DNA of 64,000 nucleotides, taken from assembly GCF_003003795.1 (NCBI RefSeq), contig NZ_PVWK01000084.1:124001-188000 (forward strand). Reading direction: 5' to 3'. Under the pieces are notes generated by a model. The model was not told the origin of the DNA. It searched no databases and saw nothing but the letters and a program-made list of their open reading frames with translations. This DNA comes from Stenomitos frigidus ULC18. GTDB taxonomy: Bacteria; Cyanobacteriota; Cyanobacteriia; Leptolyngbyales; Leptolyngbyaceae. The translations under genes were made by a program, and so were the position numbers. Positions 43,219 through 51,410 of this stretch are shown here, piece by piece (position 1 is the stretch's first letter; each line of letters opens with the position of its first letter).

Positions 43219-46089
43219 ATGCCTCTTCCTACACTCCTCCGTCGCTACGGTCTTCCTAGCCTGCTGTTTGGTCTTTGCTTCGGTCTAGTTTTGCTGTCGG
43301 GCATGCCTGTCATGAGTCAGACGGCGATCCCCAGCAATGTTGCTGCTCAAACCAAACTGACGCCGAAACCACAGCCAACCGCGAAACTGCCCTCGGACGC
43401 GTTGGCTGCCACTGTCCGCAAAACGGTCTTAGAGAATGGGTTGACTGTTTTGATTAAAGAAGTCAATACCGCTCCAGTCGTCACGGTACAGGTTTGGTAT
43501 CGTGTTGGGTCACGCAATGAAACTCCTGGTATCAGTGGTATTGCTCACCAGTTAGAGCATTTGATGTTTAAGGGTACGAAGGAGCGTCCGATTCAGTTTG
43601 GGCGCTTTTTCAGTGCATTGGGTAGTGAATCCAACGCTTTTACGAGTTACGACGAAACTGCTTACTTCGGTACCGTTGAGCAAGATAAGTTGAAGGCACT
43701 GCTGGTGCTGGAAGCAGACCGGATGACCAATGCGCTGATTGACGAACAGCAGTTAAACAGTGAAAAACGAGTGGTGATTTCGGAACTGCAGGGGTATGAA
43801 AATAATCCCAGCTACCGCTTAGGACGATCGGTGATGAAGGCGGCCTTTCCGAATCTCCCCTACGGACTGCCTGTTGGTGGCACGAAGGCAGATGTCCAGA
43901 AGTTTACCGTGAAGCAAGTGCGAGACTACTACCGCAAGTTCTACAGGCCGGATAATGCAACGCTGGTCATTGTGGGTAGTTTTAAGACTGATCAAACCCT
44001 GGCAGCAGTGAAGGAAACGTTTGGCAAGGTACCTAAAGGCGCAGGGGCAGTACCTGGCTCGAAGCCATCAAAGCCATCGTTAGCCGCTAAACAGCCAGCA
44101 GCCCTACAACCAGCCGCCCCACAGCCAGCAGTCGGTGCAACCAAAAAACCGATCGTGTTAAAAGAGCCGGGCAGCGCTGCACTACTCAACGAAGTGTATC
44201 CCTTACCCCCGATTGGGAATCCTGATGTACCAGCGTTGCAGATTATGGACTACATCCTGACAGGGGGGCGTAGCTCACGCCTCTATCAGGCACTTGTGGA
44301 GTCTGGTTTAGCAAGCGATGCAGGTGGCTATGCCGCCAATCTCATTGGTGCTGGATGGTATGAATTTTCTGTGACGGCGGCTCCGGGCAAGGAACTATCG
44401 CAGATTGATACGGTGCTCCAGAAAACGCTTGCTGATCTACGCGACCAAAGTGTCACCCAAGAAGAATTGGATCGCGCCAAAACGCAGTTCAAAGCGTCGA
44501 TCGCGCTGCGAAATCGGGATATCACCAGTCAGGCACAGCAGTTGGGTGATGATCAAACCTCTACAGGTGACTACCAATTTAGCGATCGTCTGCAAGCTGC
44601 GATCGCGACCGTCACACCTGCAGATGTCCAACGTGTAGCGAAAACCTACCTCACGCCTGCGAACCGTACGGTTGGTTTCTTTGAACCGACTCAACTAAAC
44701 GGCAAACCAGGTACTAGCAGCAACTTCTCACAGACGGCGGAAAACTTCAGCCCCGGTGCGCCAGTTGACCCCGCAGAAGTAGCGAAATATCTGCCGAAAA
44801 CGACGGCTAGCGACAAAAAAGGAACGCAAGCATTGCCCGAAAAGCTGAATTTAGCGAATGGACTGAGCGTGTTGCTGCTGCCCGATCGCAGTACGCCCAC
44901 CCTTACTCTCAGCGGGTACGTCAAAGCGGGTACAGCCTTTGATAAAGCAGGCACGGCGGGATTGGCAAGCTTGACGGCTGCAAACTTGATGAATGGCACC
45001 AAGACAAACGATGCGCTGGCGATCGCCAAAAGGCTCGAAAACCGGGGCGCTAGTTTGAGTTTCAGCGCCAATCGAGAGGGTGTGGCGATCGGTGGTAATG
45101 CTCTGGCAGCCGATCTACCAACGCTGGTACGAGTGTTGGGCGCTGTCTTGCAGAACGCTAGTTTCCCAGACGACGAATTGGGACTGAGCCGTCAACGAGC
45201 ACTGAGTAGCCTCAAGTTAGAACTCGACAATCCTGCTCGACTAGCGCGGCGTGTTTTCCAGCAGACCATCTATCCAGAAAATCATCCCTTCCACACCTTT
45301 CCGACCGAAGCCAGCCTGAAGCAGATTACTCGTGACAATGTAGTGCAGTTTTACCAGCAGCACTATCATCCCGATAGCACCGTGTTATCTCTGGTCGGTG
45401 ATTTTGACTCCAGTCAGGTACGAGCGCTGCTGAACCAGGAACTTGGTTCCTGGCAAGACCCAACCCAAGACGCGACGCTTGCATTCCCAAAAGTGCCCTT
45501 GCCTCAAACAGTGACGCGCGTGAATCCTGTCTTGCCTGGTAAGACACAATCCATTACCTATATTGGCTACAACGGGATTGATCGCAAAGATCCTCGCTAC
45601 TATGCAGCGCTTGTCATGAACCAAATTTTGGGTGGTGATACGCTGTCTAGTCGTTTAGGTACCGAAATTCGCGATCGCCAAGGGCTCACTTACGGCATTT
45701 ATAGTACCTTTCAAGCAGGCATTACCTCTGGTCCTTTTCTCATCACGATGCAGACCGCTCCTGAGGATGCAGACAAAGCGATCGCCAGCACACTCAGCCT
45801 TTTGAAGCAATTCCGTGAAAAAGGCGTGACCGAAGTTGAAGTCACCGCTGCGAAACGATCGCTCACCAGCAGTTATCCAGTGGAGCTTGCCGATCCCGAC
45901 AGCCTTGCCAGCACGATTTTGATGGATGCTGTGTACGGATTGGGTACCAATGAGATTCGCGAATACACCGACAAGCTCAATGCGGTCACTCTGGCACAAG
46001 TCAACCAGGCAATTCAGAGCCTGCTCTATGCTGACCGCGTTGTTGTCGTTACGGCTGGACCCGGCAAGGCAGCAGCATCTCAAAAGTAG
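43219..46089 (+). CDS. M16 family zinc metallopeptidase, fused two-lobe form
   Basis: 956 residues with N-terminal hydrophobic signal (about 10-35), so exported. Lobe 1 (about 65-510) has the inverted zinc motif HxxEH as HQLEH (110-114) with the downstream Glu region (NSEKRVVISELQGYENNPS). Lobe 2 (about 540-950) has the M16 fold but no HxxEH; the aligned segment reads GLASLTAANLMNGT, so it is structural, as in M16B/M16C chamber halves. Inter-lobe and intra-lobe Ala/Pro-rich linkers are visible (about 280-310). It should degrade short peptides in the periplasm. It may fold as a single-chain pseudo-dimer. Confidence 0.92.
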   Translation: MPLPTLLRRYGLPSLLFGLCFGLVLLSGMPVMSQTAIPSNVAAQTKLTPKPQPTAKLPSDALAATVRKTVLENGLTVLIKEVNTAPVVTVQVWYRVGSRNETPGISGIAHQLEHLMFKGTKERPIQFGRFFSALGSESNAFTSYDETAYFGTVEQDKLKALLVLEADRMTNALIDEQQLNSEKRVVISELQGYENNPSYRLGRSVMKAAFPNLPYGLPVGGTKADVQKFTVKQVRDYYRKFYRPDNATLVIVGSFKTDQTLAAVKETFGKVPKGAGAVPGSKPSKPSLAAKQPAALQPAAPQPAVGATKKPIVLKEPGSAALLNEVYPLPPIGNPDVPALQIMDYILTGGRSSRLYQALVESGLASDAGGYAANLIGAGWYEFSVTAAPGKELSQIDTVLQKTLADLRDQSVTQEELDRAKTQFKASIALRNRDITSQAQQLGDDQTSTGDYQFSDRLQAAIATVTPADVQRVAKTYLTPANRTVGFFEPTQLNGKPGTSSNFSQTAENFSPGAPVDPAEVAKYLPKTTASDKKGTQALPEKLNLANGLSVLLLPDRSTPTLTLSGYVKAGTAFDKAGTAGLASLTAANLMNGTKTNDALAIAKRLENRGASLSFSANREGVAIGGNALAADLPTLVRVLGAVLQNASFPDDELGLSRQRALSSLKLELDNPARLARRVFQQTIYPENHPFHTFPTEASLKQITRDNVVQFYQQHYHPDSTVLSLVGDFDSSQVRALLNQELGSWQDPTQDATLAFPKVPLPQTVTRVNPVLPGKTQSITYIGYNGIDRKDPRYYAALVMNQILGGDTLSSRLGTEIRDRQGLTYGIYSTFQAGITSGPFLITMQTAPEDADKAIASTLSLLKQFREKGVTEVEVTAAKRSLTSSYPVELADPDSLASTILMDAVYGLGTNEIREYTDKLNAVTLAQVNQAIQSLLYADRVVVVTAGPGKAAASQK

Positions 46090-46135
46090 GCAGCAGGTGA
46101 GGCATAGTGCCGTCTTACTAAATGCTTTAGACCGC

Positions 46136-46185
46136 CTATAGCTGCTGTAATAAGTTGCTCAGTCACCTTTTTACAGCAGCTATAG
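46136..46185. repeat. Perfect 15-base inverted repeat after the M16 peptidase gene
   Basis: CTATAGCTGCTGTAA (46136-46150) and TTACAGCAGCTATAG (46171-46185) are exact reverse complements separated by 20 bases with a TTTTT at the 3' side of the loop. It may be a terminator-like hairpin for the peptidase gene, or a small mobile palindrome. Confidence 0.8.
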
Positions 46186-46264
46186 AATAAGAATACGTTC
46201 GACAAGTGATCGAATTTCTACAGCATAATTTGCTAGGTTAGAAATTAATTCGCTTCGCAAGCTG

Positions 46265-46738
46265 ATGAGGCAATTCATACGTTATCTCTTAGGTCTATTC
46301 ATTTTAGGGTGGCTTTTATGGAGCTTACCCGTCTTTGCTGTGCCGCTAACGCCCCCTATTGGGGATATGACAAAGCAGACAGCGATTGAAATTAATGTCA
46401 GTTTGGGGAGTGCCGCAAACGCATTAAAATTTATCCCTAACAGCCTAGAGTTTTCTCCTGGCAAGCGTTACAAGCTAGTGTTGAGCAATCCTAGCAGCCA
46501 GAAGCACTACTTCACCGCTAAAGACTTTGCCGATAGCATCTGGTCACAGAAAGTAGATGCGGGCAAGGTGGAAGTAAAGGGCGCCATTCACGAACTGGAG
46601 CTAAAACCCGGTGCTCAAGCCGAATGGGTCTTTGTTCCCATTAAACCAGGCACGTATCCCCTCCGTTGTGTGATTCCCGGCCACGCTGAGGCGGGAATGA
46701 CGGGAACGCTCATTGTCCGATCGAACGTAGGGACATAG
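46265..46738 (+). CDS. Cupredoxin (plastocyanin/azurin-like copper protein)
   Basis: 157 residues with a signal peptide or anchor (YLLGLFILGWLLWSLPVFA, about 6-24). The type 1 copper ligands are visible: His in SSQKHYF (about 78) and the C-terminal cluster CVIPGHAEAGM (Cys about 138, His about 143, Met about 148). The protein is larger than plastocyanin and lacks its typical patches, so its electron partner is unknown. It lies alone between the M16 peptidase and map. Photosynthetic plastocyanin itself is less likely. Confidence 0.85.
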   Translation: MRQFIRYLLGLFILGWLLWSLPVFAVPLTPPIGDMTKQTAIEINVSLGSAANALKFIPNSLEFSPGKRYKLVLSNPSSQKHYFTAKDFADSIWSQKVDAGKVEVKGAIHELELKPGAQAEWVFVPIKPGTYPLRCVIPGHAEAGMTGTLIVRSNVGT

Positions 46739-46930
46739 CCATGCTAGTCGCCCTATGGAACTGTCACGATCGCGCTATCTAGTGGAACTAAATCAGCACC
46801 AACTAGACTGACAATTTGAGTTACCTTAAAAGAGGTCAGCCACATAGACTTTGGTGCACTGACCGCAAACAACGCTTTATTTTCACCTCCTAATCCGATT
46901 CGTTTTGCCTGCACATTCTGTTGCGATCGC

Positions 46931-47755
46931 ATGAATATTTTTAGCCAACTGCTCAACCAACCTGCTCTGCCCTCGCCCAACAAACAGCGCCGCGGCATTG
47001 AGCTCAAATCGCCTCGTGAAGTCGATATCATGCGAGAGGCTGCCCACATTGTTGCCACGGTGCTGAAAGAAATCTCAGAGCTGGTTGAACCTGGCATGAC
47101 GACGGCTGATCTGGATGCTCATGCCGAAAAGCGTATTCGTGAAATGGGTGCCACTCCTAGCTTTAAGGGCTATCACGGCTTCCCCGCTTCGATTTGCTCG
47201 TCGATCAATAACGAAGTGGTACACGGCATTCCCAGTCGCAAGAAAGTAATTCGCACTGGCGATGTGCTGAAGGTCGATACAGGTGCTTACTACCAGGGCT
47301 TCCACGGCGATTCTTGCATCACCATTGCAGTGGGTGACGTTACTCCTGCTGCGGCAACTTTGATTCGTGTGGCTGAAGAGGCGCTTTACAAAGGCATTGA
47401 GCAGGTAAAAGCGGGGGCTCATTTGCTGGATCTGGCAGGCGCGATCGAAGATCATGTCAAGGCAAATGGCTTTACAGTTGTGGAAGATTTTACCGGGCAC
47501 GGGGTCGGCCGCAATCTCCACGAAGAGCCTTCGGTGTTTAACTTCCGCACTCACAGCATGCCTAATGTCAAGTTGCGTGCAGGCATGACGTTAGCGATCG
47601 AACCGATTCTCAACGCTGGGTCACGCTTTACGCGCACCCTTGCCGATCGCTGGACAGCGGTAACGGTTGATAACTCCCTCTCTGCCCAATTTGAGCACAC
47701 TGTTTTAGTGACCGACGACGGGTACGAGATTTTGACCGATCGCACACACGTTTAA
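46931..47755 (+). CDS. map: Methionine aminopeptidase type I
   Basis: 274 residues. Removes N-terminal Met from nascent proteins, using two divalent metals. Ligands are visible: Asp in [15 protein letters not shown] (both Asp), His in [12 protein letters not shown], Glu in LAIEP and Glu in FEHTVLVT. The N-terminal 30 residues precede the fold ([15 protein letters not shown]). The gene begins right after a GCGATCGC word and lacks a clear Shine-Dalgarno. Standalone housekeeping gene, convergent with a conserved hypothetical. Confidence 0.97.
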   Translation: MNIFSQLLNQPALPSPNKQRRGIELKSPREVDIMREAAHIVATVLKEISELVEPGMTTADLDAHAEKRIREMGATPSFKGYHGFPASICSSINNEVVHGIPSRKKVIRTGDVLKVDTGAYYQGFHGDSCITIAVGDVTPAAATLIRVAEEALYKGIEQVKAGAHLLDLAGAIEDHVKANGFTVVEDFTGHGVGRNLHEEPSVFNFRTHSMPNVKLRAGMTLAIEPILNAGSRFTRTLADRWTAVTVDNSLSAQFEHTVLVTDDGYEILTDRTHV

Positions 47756-47775
47756 GACCTGTGATGTGCAATGGT

Positions 47776-48501
47776 TTATGGGTCTAACCAGCGCCAGTTG
47801 GGTCGATTCCAGTCATATACTCCCTGAATCTCGTATTCAGTGCCGTCTTCGAAGCGGATGATGCAGCTGATCTCACTGCTGCCTGAACCTTTAGCCTTGT
47901 CTACACCTTCGCTCGCATTTTCAGTGGAGGCTGGGTCAATCCCACTAGCCTCCAGCGCTGGGTTGACACTGACCACTGTACAGGGAAACCATTCTCGACT
48001 ACACGGTCCCGTTTCTTGGACCCACTCCCACAACCCATTGGTGACCTCAATGCGATCGCCCACTTTCAGCCGCGGTCCATCATCGTTCTCTAAATCGATA
48101 TAGTCTGCAAGATGTAACGGCGTAATTTGCTCGACCCATTGAATCCCGTAGCGCTCCCGGATGAACTGCACTGCTCCAGAGCTTCTACCGCTCAACCAAT
48201 CATTTAGCAGTGTGATCTTCCAGGGTTGGTTCTGGCGTTCTTGTAATTCCACAAAAGCTAGAAACGTCTGCCGTTCTTCAGGCGTTAACTGCTCTAGAGG
48301 ATTGCTTAAGCCTAATTCAGCGTTTCCGACAGCGGCCTTAAAACTACGATCGTGACCTAGTTTGCCATTCTGCTCAAACTGCATCGCGGCCCGTACCGCT
48401 TGAAGCAAGATTTGCTTTTGGCGATCACTCAGCGGATGTAAAGCGGCTTCACATTGCTTAAATGCCGCGGTTAGAGCTGCTTCGATCTCAGAGTGAGTCA
48501 T
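47776..48501 (-). CDS. Conserved hypothetical protein
   Basis: 241 residues, cytosolic (no signal or helix). The N-terminal half is helical (AALTAAFKQCEAALHPLSDRQ at the start) with an aromatic WKITLLNDWLSGR segment. The C-terminal half is beta-rich: a KVGDRIEVTNGLWEWVQETG strand pair and an ISCIIRFEDGTEYEIQGVYDW element, separated by an acidic/Ser-rich loop. The arrangement is reminiscent of an SH3-like barrel but I cannot name a family. Convergent with map. Confidence 0.7.
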   Translation of the reverse strand: MTHSEIEAALTAAFKQCEAALHPLSDRQKQILLQAVRAAMQFEQNGKLGHDRSFKAAVGNAELGLSNPLEQLTPEERQTFLAFVELQERQNQPWKITLLNDWLSGRSSGAVQFIRERYGIQWVEQITPLHLADYIDLENDDGPRLKVGDRIEVTNGLWEWVQETGPCSREWFPCTVVSVNPALEASGIDPASTENASEGVDKAKGSGSSEISCIIRFEDGTEYEIQGVYDWNRPNWRWLDP

Positions 48502-48732
48502 GCACTAGGTGTCAAGTCGTAGACGAAATCAGGCTAGAGGATGTCTAGTTGTGGTAAGTAAGAAGGTTAATCGATCGTAGCGATCGTTAACTGAAAATTA
48601 ATTTCTTATTATGACAAAACTTTCAAAAAGCATCCTCCAGCTTATTTATTCTCAATTCGGGCTAAGCTGAGTCATGACTTCTGAGCGCTGCAACGAAGTC
48701 ATGCGCCCACTGCTTCTAGCGACTCACACTTT

Positions 48733-49167
48733 ATGCCTTTCCGAGCGTTTGCCACGATTCTTGCTACAGGGTTGCTGTGGCTTCTCACGACCTGGAGTAC
48801 TCCACCTGCTCTGGCACTGACTCAAATTAGACTGTTTGACCTTTCTTATCACGACTGCCCGGCCGAACTCGTAGATGAGCCTGTCAGAAGCGGGGTTGCC
48901 AGCATTTTCCCTCACTGCTTTATCGTGACTGGTAAAACTGAAAACAAATCTGGCAAGCCTGTCGTCAACGCGGATATTTTTGGCCGTATCTACGATGCCA
49001 ACAATGATTCCGTTATGCAAAACCGCACTCGTCTGGGTGCAATTGACGAAGTTCCACCAGGGCTTGGCACCTTTGAGCTAAGAATTTCAGTTCCAGCTAG
49101 CCAGCCAACGCCACTCAAGCTAGAACAATTCAAAGCAGCAGGTTTTACTGGCATGGTGCGCCGTTAG
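48733..49167 (+). CDS. Secreted hypothetical protein
   Basis: 144 residues with a signal peptide (FATILATGLLWLLTTWSTPPALA, cleavage about 29). The mature part contains two Cys (HDCPAE and FPHCFIV) that could form a disulphide, and beta-strand patterns (CFIVTGKTENKSGKPVVNADIFG) like an immunoglobulin-like fold with a transthyretin/DUF-type appearance. I recognise no named family. It is followed directly by a long terminator hairpin, so it is a single transcription unit. Confidence 0.75.
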   Translation: MPFRAFATILATGLLWLLTTWSTPPALALTQIRLFDLSYHDCPAELVDEPVRSGVASIFPHCFIVTGKTENKSGKPVVNADIFGRIYDANNDSVMQNRTRLGAIDEVPPGLGTFELRISVPASQPTPLKLEQFKAAGFTGMVRR

Positions 49168-49177
49168 AAAGTAGATC

Positions 49178-49232
49178 AGAAATCAAAAAACTGCCCCACA
49201 ATAGTGTTTTGTAGGGCAGTTTTTTGATTTCT
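49178..49232. terminator. Strong bidirectional terminator
   Basis: AGAAATCAAAAAACTGCCC with ACAA, and TTTGT with GGGCAGTTTTTTGATTTCT, form a stem of more than 20 pairs with one bulge around a TAGTG loop. It lies 11 bases after the secreted-hypothetical stop and 57 bases from the convergent YggT gene, serving both. Confidence 0.92.
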
Positions 49233-49288
49233 AAGCAAAAGAAAGTAATGCTTGTTCAGTCGCTAGATCCGCCGAGTACCTTCAGCAC

Positions 49289-49594
49289 TTACATTGGCAA
49301 GCCTGACTGCATACCTGCAAGCAACTGAGCAACAGAGGGCAAAATGGCAGACTGAACCACCTGTAAAAGAAGCAGTGCCAGGATAGGAGAAAAGTCGAGG
49401 CCACCCAGGGGCGGGATGATCGATCGAAAAACGTTGAGGTATGGGTCGGTTAACTGACTTAGAATGGAGAACGGCGGGTCAAACCAGTTGATGTTGGGAA
49501 ACCAGCTCAAGAGAATCCGAATGAATAGCAGAGCAGTATAAATATTAATGAACGTTACGATTGTTTGAAACAGAAGAGGAATCAGAGAACTCAT
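49289..49594 (-). CDS. YggT family membrane protein (Ycf19-like)
   Basis: 101 residues, two hydrophobic segments (about 8-30 and 68-90) separated by the conserved WFPNINWFDPPFSILSQLTD and DPYLNVFRSIIPPLGGLDFSPI, which define the YggT/Ycf19 family. Members affect membrane organisation, cell division or chloroplast nucleoid distribution in different organisms; the molecular role is unknown. GGAAGCAA is upstream of the ATG. Confidence 0.9.
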   Translation of the reverse strand: MSSLIPLLFQTIVTFINIYTALLFIRILLSWFPNINWFDPPFSILSQLTDPYLNVFRSIIPPLGGLDFSPILALLLLQVVQSAILPSVAQLLAGMQSGLPM

Positions 49595-49724
49595 AGGGGT
49601 GTTGCTTCCTTACACGACGAAGTTCATTGGTACCTGGACTTAATCTAACGAATATTAGCAGCGCTTGAATCAGCCAAATAGAGTTTATCACCTCAAATTA
49701 GATCGGCTGCTACGAGTAGTGAGG

Positions 49725-50063
49725 TTATGGTTCTCTAACGATCGATCGCCCACCTGACTCAGCCCCATTCACCCCGCCAAGCTGCTGGCGCACGTCATCA
49801 ATGGCATCGTTGAGCTGGGCAATTTTATCCTCCAGGCTGCGGCGAGCGCCTTCCATATCAGCCTGTCCATTCGAAGCTTTCAGCGATCGCCGCTTCGGTT
49901 TGTTACTCAAGCGTGGGTCTGCCTGACTGGCATTTAGCAGTGGCTCCTCAGACTGCGGGTTCAGCACTCTAGACGCAACGACCGCACCTAAAACACCGCC
50001 AACGATGCCGCCAAAAACTGCACCCACTAAGAATCCGCCTGAAAAATTGTCTCGCTGACTCAT
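49725..50063 (-). CDS. Conserved membrane protein with glycine-zipper helix
   Basis: 112 residues. A glycine-zipper helix (GGFLVGAVFGGIVGGVLGAVV, about 9-29) resembles YtxH-type anchors. A basic/Ser-rich linker and a C-terminal coiled-coil-like helix (about 68-96, RRSLEDKIAQLNDAIDDVRQQL) follow. The orientation is probably with the coiled coil in the cytosol. It lies between the YggT gene and upp on the same strand. Function unknown. Confidence 0.78.
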   Translation of the reverse strand: MSQRDNFSGGFLVGAVFGGIVGGVLGAVVASRVLNPQSEEPLLNASQADPRLSNKPKRRSLKASNGQADMEGARRSLEDKIAQLNDAIDDVRQQLGGVNGAESGGRSIVREP

Positions 50064-50177
50064 CGCTGATCAAAATCCCAATTGCATCGTTGAAATCAAC
50101 TGTTGCTCTGTTATCTCTAGCATAACCGTTGTCACATTGAACTGCCTGGACGACCATTAAGGCTTTAGGTTAGCACC

Positions 50178-50828
50178 TCACGTGCCAAATGTGCGATCGC
50201 CCGCGTCACCCAGTCCTGGAACAATAAAGCCCTTTTCGTTCAAGCCTTCGTCGATCGCTGCAGCGTAGATGTTGAGACTAGGATAAGCAGCACTCAGCTT
50301 TTGCAACGCGGTTGGTGCCACAACCACTGAGATAATGCGTACTAGCGCCGGATCAACTCCCCGCTGTGTCAATTCTGCCATAGCTGCGATGCTAGTGCCG
50401 CCAGTGGCGAGCATGGGTTCTGTAATTAAAACGCGCGTCTGGGGATCAAACTTTGCTGGCAACTTGTTGAGATAACAGCTTGGCTCCAGGGTCTCTTCGT
50501 TTCTCACAAAACCAATATGGTAAATCGACGCCAGTGGCAGCAATGCTTGAGCCCCGTCGAGCAGCGCTAACCCTGCACGTAAAATTGGCATCACTACCAC
50601 TGGAACCGTTGGATCGATAAAGGTCGCCGGGCTGGGCGCTAGAGGCGTATCAATGGTTGTTTCCTGAATGGGCAGCCAGTCGCGAATAGCCTCATAGGTC
50701 AGCCAGCGACCCAACTCGGTCATGGCGCTGCGAAAGAGCGTTGACGGTGTCGAGGCGTCACGGGCTACAGCTAGCCAATGTTGGATGAGCGGATGCGGCG
50801 GGACGTAGACGCGCAGTTGAAGAGTCAT
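50178..50828 (-). CDS. upp: Uracil phosphoribosyltransferase
   Basis: 216 residues. Converts uracil and PRPP to UMP (pyrimidine salvage). The PRPP-binding loop is VLITEPMLATGGTS (about 133-146) and the uracil-binding C-terminus GFIVPGLGDAGDRTFGT is conserved. A mid-chain PILRAGLALLDGAQ matches the family's PIlRAGl signature. Length is normal. Its substrate could in principle come from nucleoside uptake such as the BMP transporter at 10-15 kb. No pyrimidine operon neighbours. Confidence 0.95.
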   Translation of the reverse strand: MTLQLRVYVPPHPLIQHWLAVARDASTPSTLFRSAMTELGRWLTYEAIRDWLPIQETTIDTPLAPSPATFIDPTVPVVVMPILRAGLALLDGAQALLPLASIYHIGFVRNEETLEPSCYLNKLPAKFDPQTRVLITEPMLATGGTSIAAMAELTQRGVDPALVRIISVVVAPTALQKLSAAYPSLNIYAAAIDEGLNEKGFIVPGLGDAGDRTFGT

Positions 50829-51015
50829 AACGTTGAGAAGAACAAAGAAGGGAAGAGACTAGTCTCAGAGGGCGTAAGTCTGACCCATCATACTCTCTTA
50901 ATACACCTTAGTTTGTTCGCCTCAGGACTTCCTGTGATACCCAATTGTGTCATTGCCCGGAGGCTCTTACCGTCGATCGCACTCCCCCTCTCCTGGTTGA
51001 CTGACAGATCTTTTT

Positions 51016-51095
51016 TGTCGGCTGGGTTGAACAGCGTAAAACCCAACGCTGGCTTTAATTTGTTGGACTACGCTAACGCTAACCCAACTTACGAG
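51016..51095 (+). repeat. GTTGGGTT-type dispersed repeat, copy 2
   Basis: TGTCGGCTGGGTTGAACAGC and GTAAAACCCAAC match the minus-strand repeat at 185-284 with few changes. AACCCAAC occurs again around 51073-51082. No gene is associated. Confidence 0.55.
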
Positions 51096-51177
51096 GTTGC
51101 AGGGTTGCAGAAGTTTTATCAGTCAACCAGCCGCTTCTTACAGCCTGAAAGCACAACTGCGTAAACGGCAGATTATA

Positions 51178-51205
51178 TTGACAGTATTCTCAATAGGGCT
51201 AGTCT
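51178..51205 (+). promoter_or_regulatory. Candidate promoter for an orphan small transcript
   Basis: TTGACA at 51178-51183 is a perfect -35 element. TAGTCT at 51200-51205, with a 16-base spacer, is a weak -10 (TA...T conserved). It precedes a hairpin and an intrinsic terminator with no plus-strand gene between. Confidence 0.5.
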
Positions 51206-51211
51206 TATTTT

Positions 51212-51280
51212 TAGTGTTCTCCTCTCTGAAGGATTCAGTAGGGGCTTGGTCAGCAGCAAAAGACTAAGCCTCTTTTTTTT
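51212..51280 (+). ncRNA. Candidate small RNA with two stem-loops
   Basis: A transcript of about 70 bases from the promoter above would contain a CU-rich single strand (TTCTCCTCT, 51218-51226), a small hairpin CTGAA-GGA-TTCAG (51226-51238) and a 12-pair terminator stem (51240-51251 with 51262-51273) followed by eight T. There is no ORF. The layout recalls short cyanobacterial sRNAs, but the Yfr1 ACUCCUCACAC core is absent, so it would be a different RNA. Termination of an unseen longer transcript is the alternative. Confidence 0.5.
51240..51280 (+). terminator. Orphan intrinsic terminator
   Basis: Twelve-base-pair stem (two G-U pairs), a ten-base loop and a T8 tail on the plus strand. No plus-strand protein gene ends upstream for over a kilobase, which is why it is linked to the small-RNA candidate. 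Confidence 0.88.
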
Positions 51281-51410
51281 GTTGCTGCCATCACTGTGAC
51301 TGCTTCACCCCTTCTTGATGACAAACTATCTACTGTCGGTTGACCGCTGAAAGCCCTTTGGGCGCATTAACTCCGATAAACTGTTAGAAGACTTGTTCAT
51401 CGTGGGTTTC

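Larger units (their letters stand above)
50829..51410. other. Divergent region upp/crtH with repeat and RNA candidate
   Basis: 582 bases. Open frames here and antisense to upp show no family resemblance. The interval contains a GTTGGGTT-type repeat copy (51016-51095) and an apparent promoter-hairpin-terminator unit (51178-51280), listed separately. The rest is unassigned, including the crtH promoter. Confidence 0.5.

Noticed and set aside
50778-51164. 128-codon plus-strand frame overlapping the start of upp
   Set aside because: Antisense to upp at one end and repeat DNA at the other; no family resemblance.
51212-51280. Yfr1 as identity of the small-RNA candidate
   Set aside because: The conserved ACUCCUCACAC core of Yfr1 is absent.
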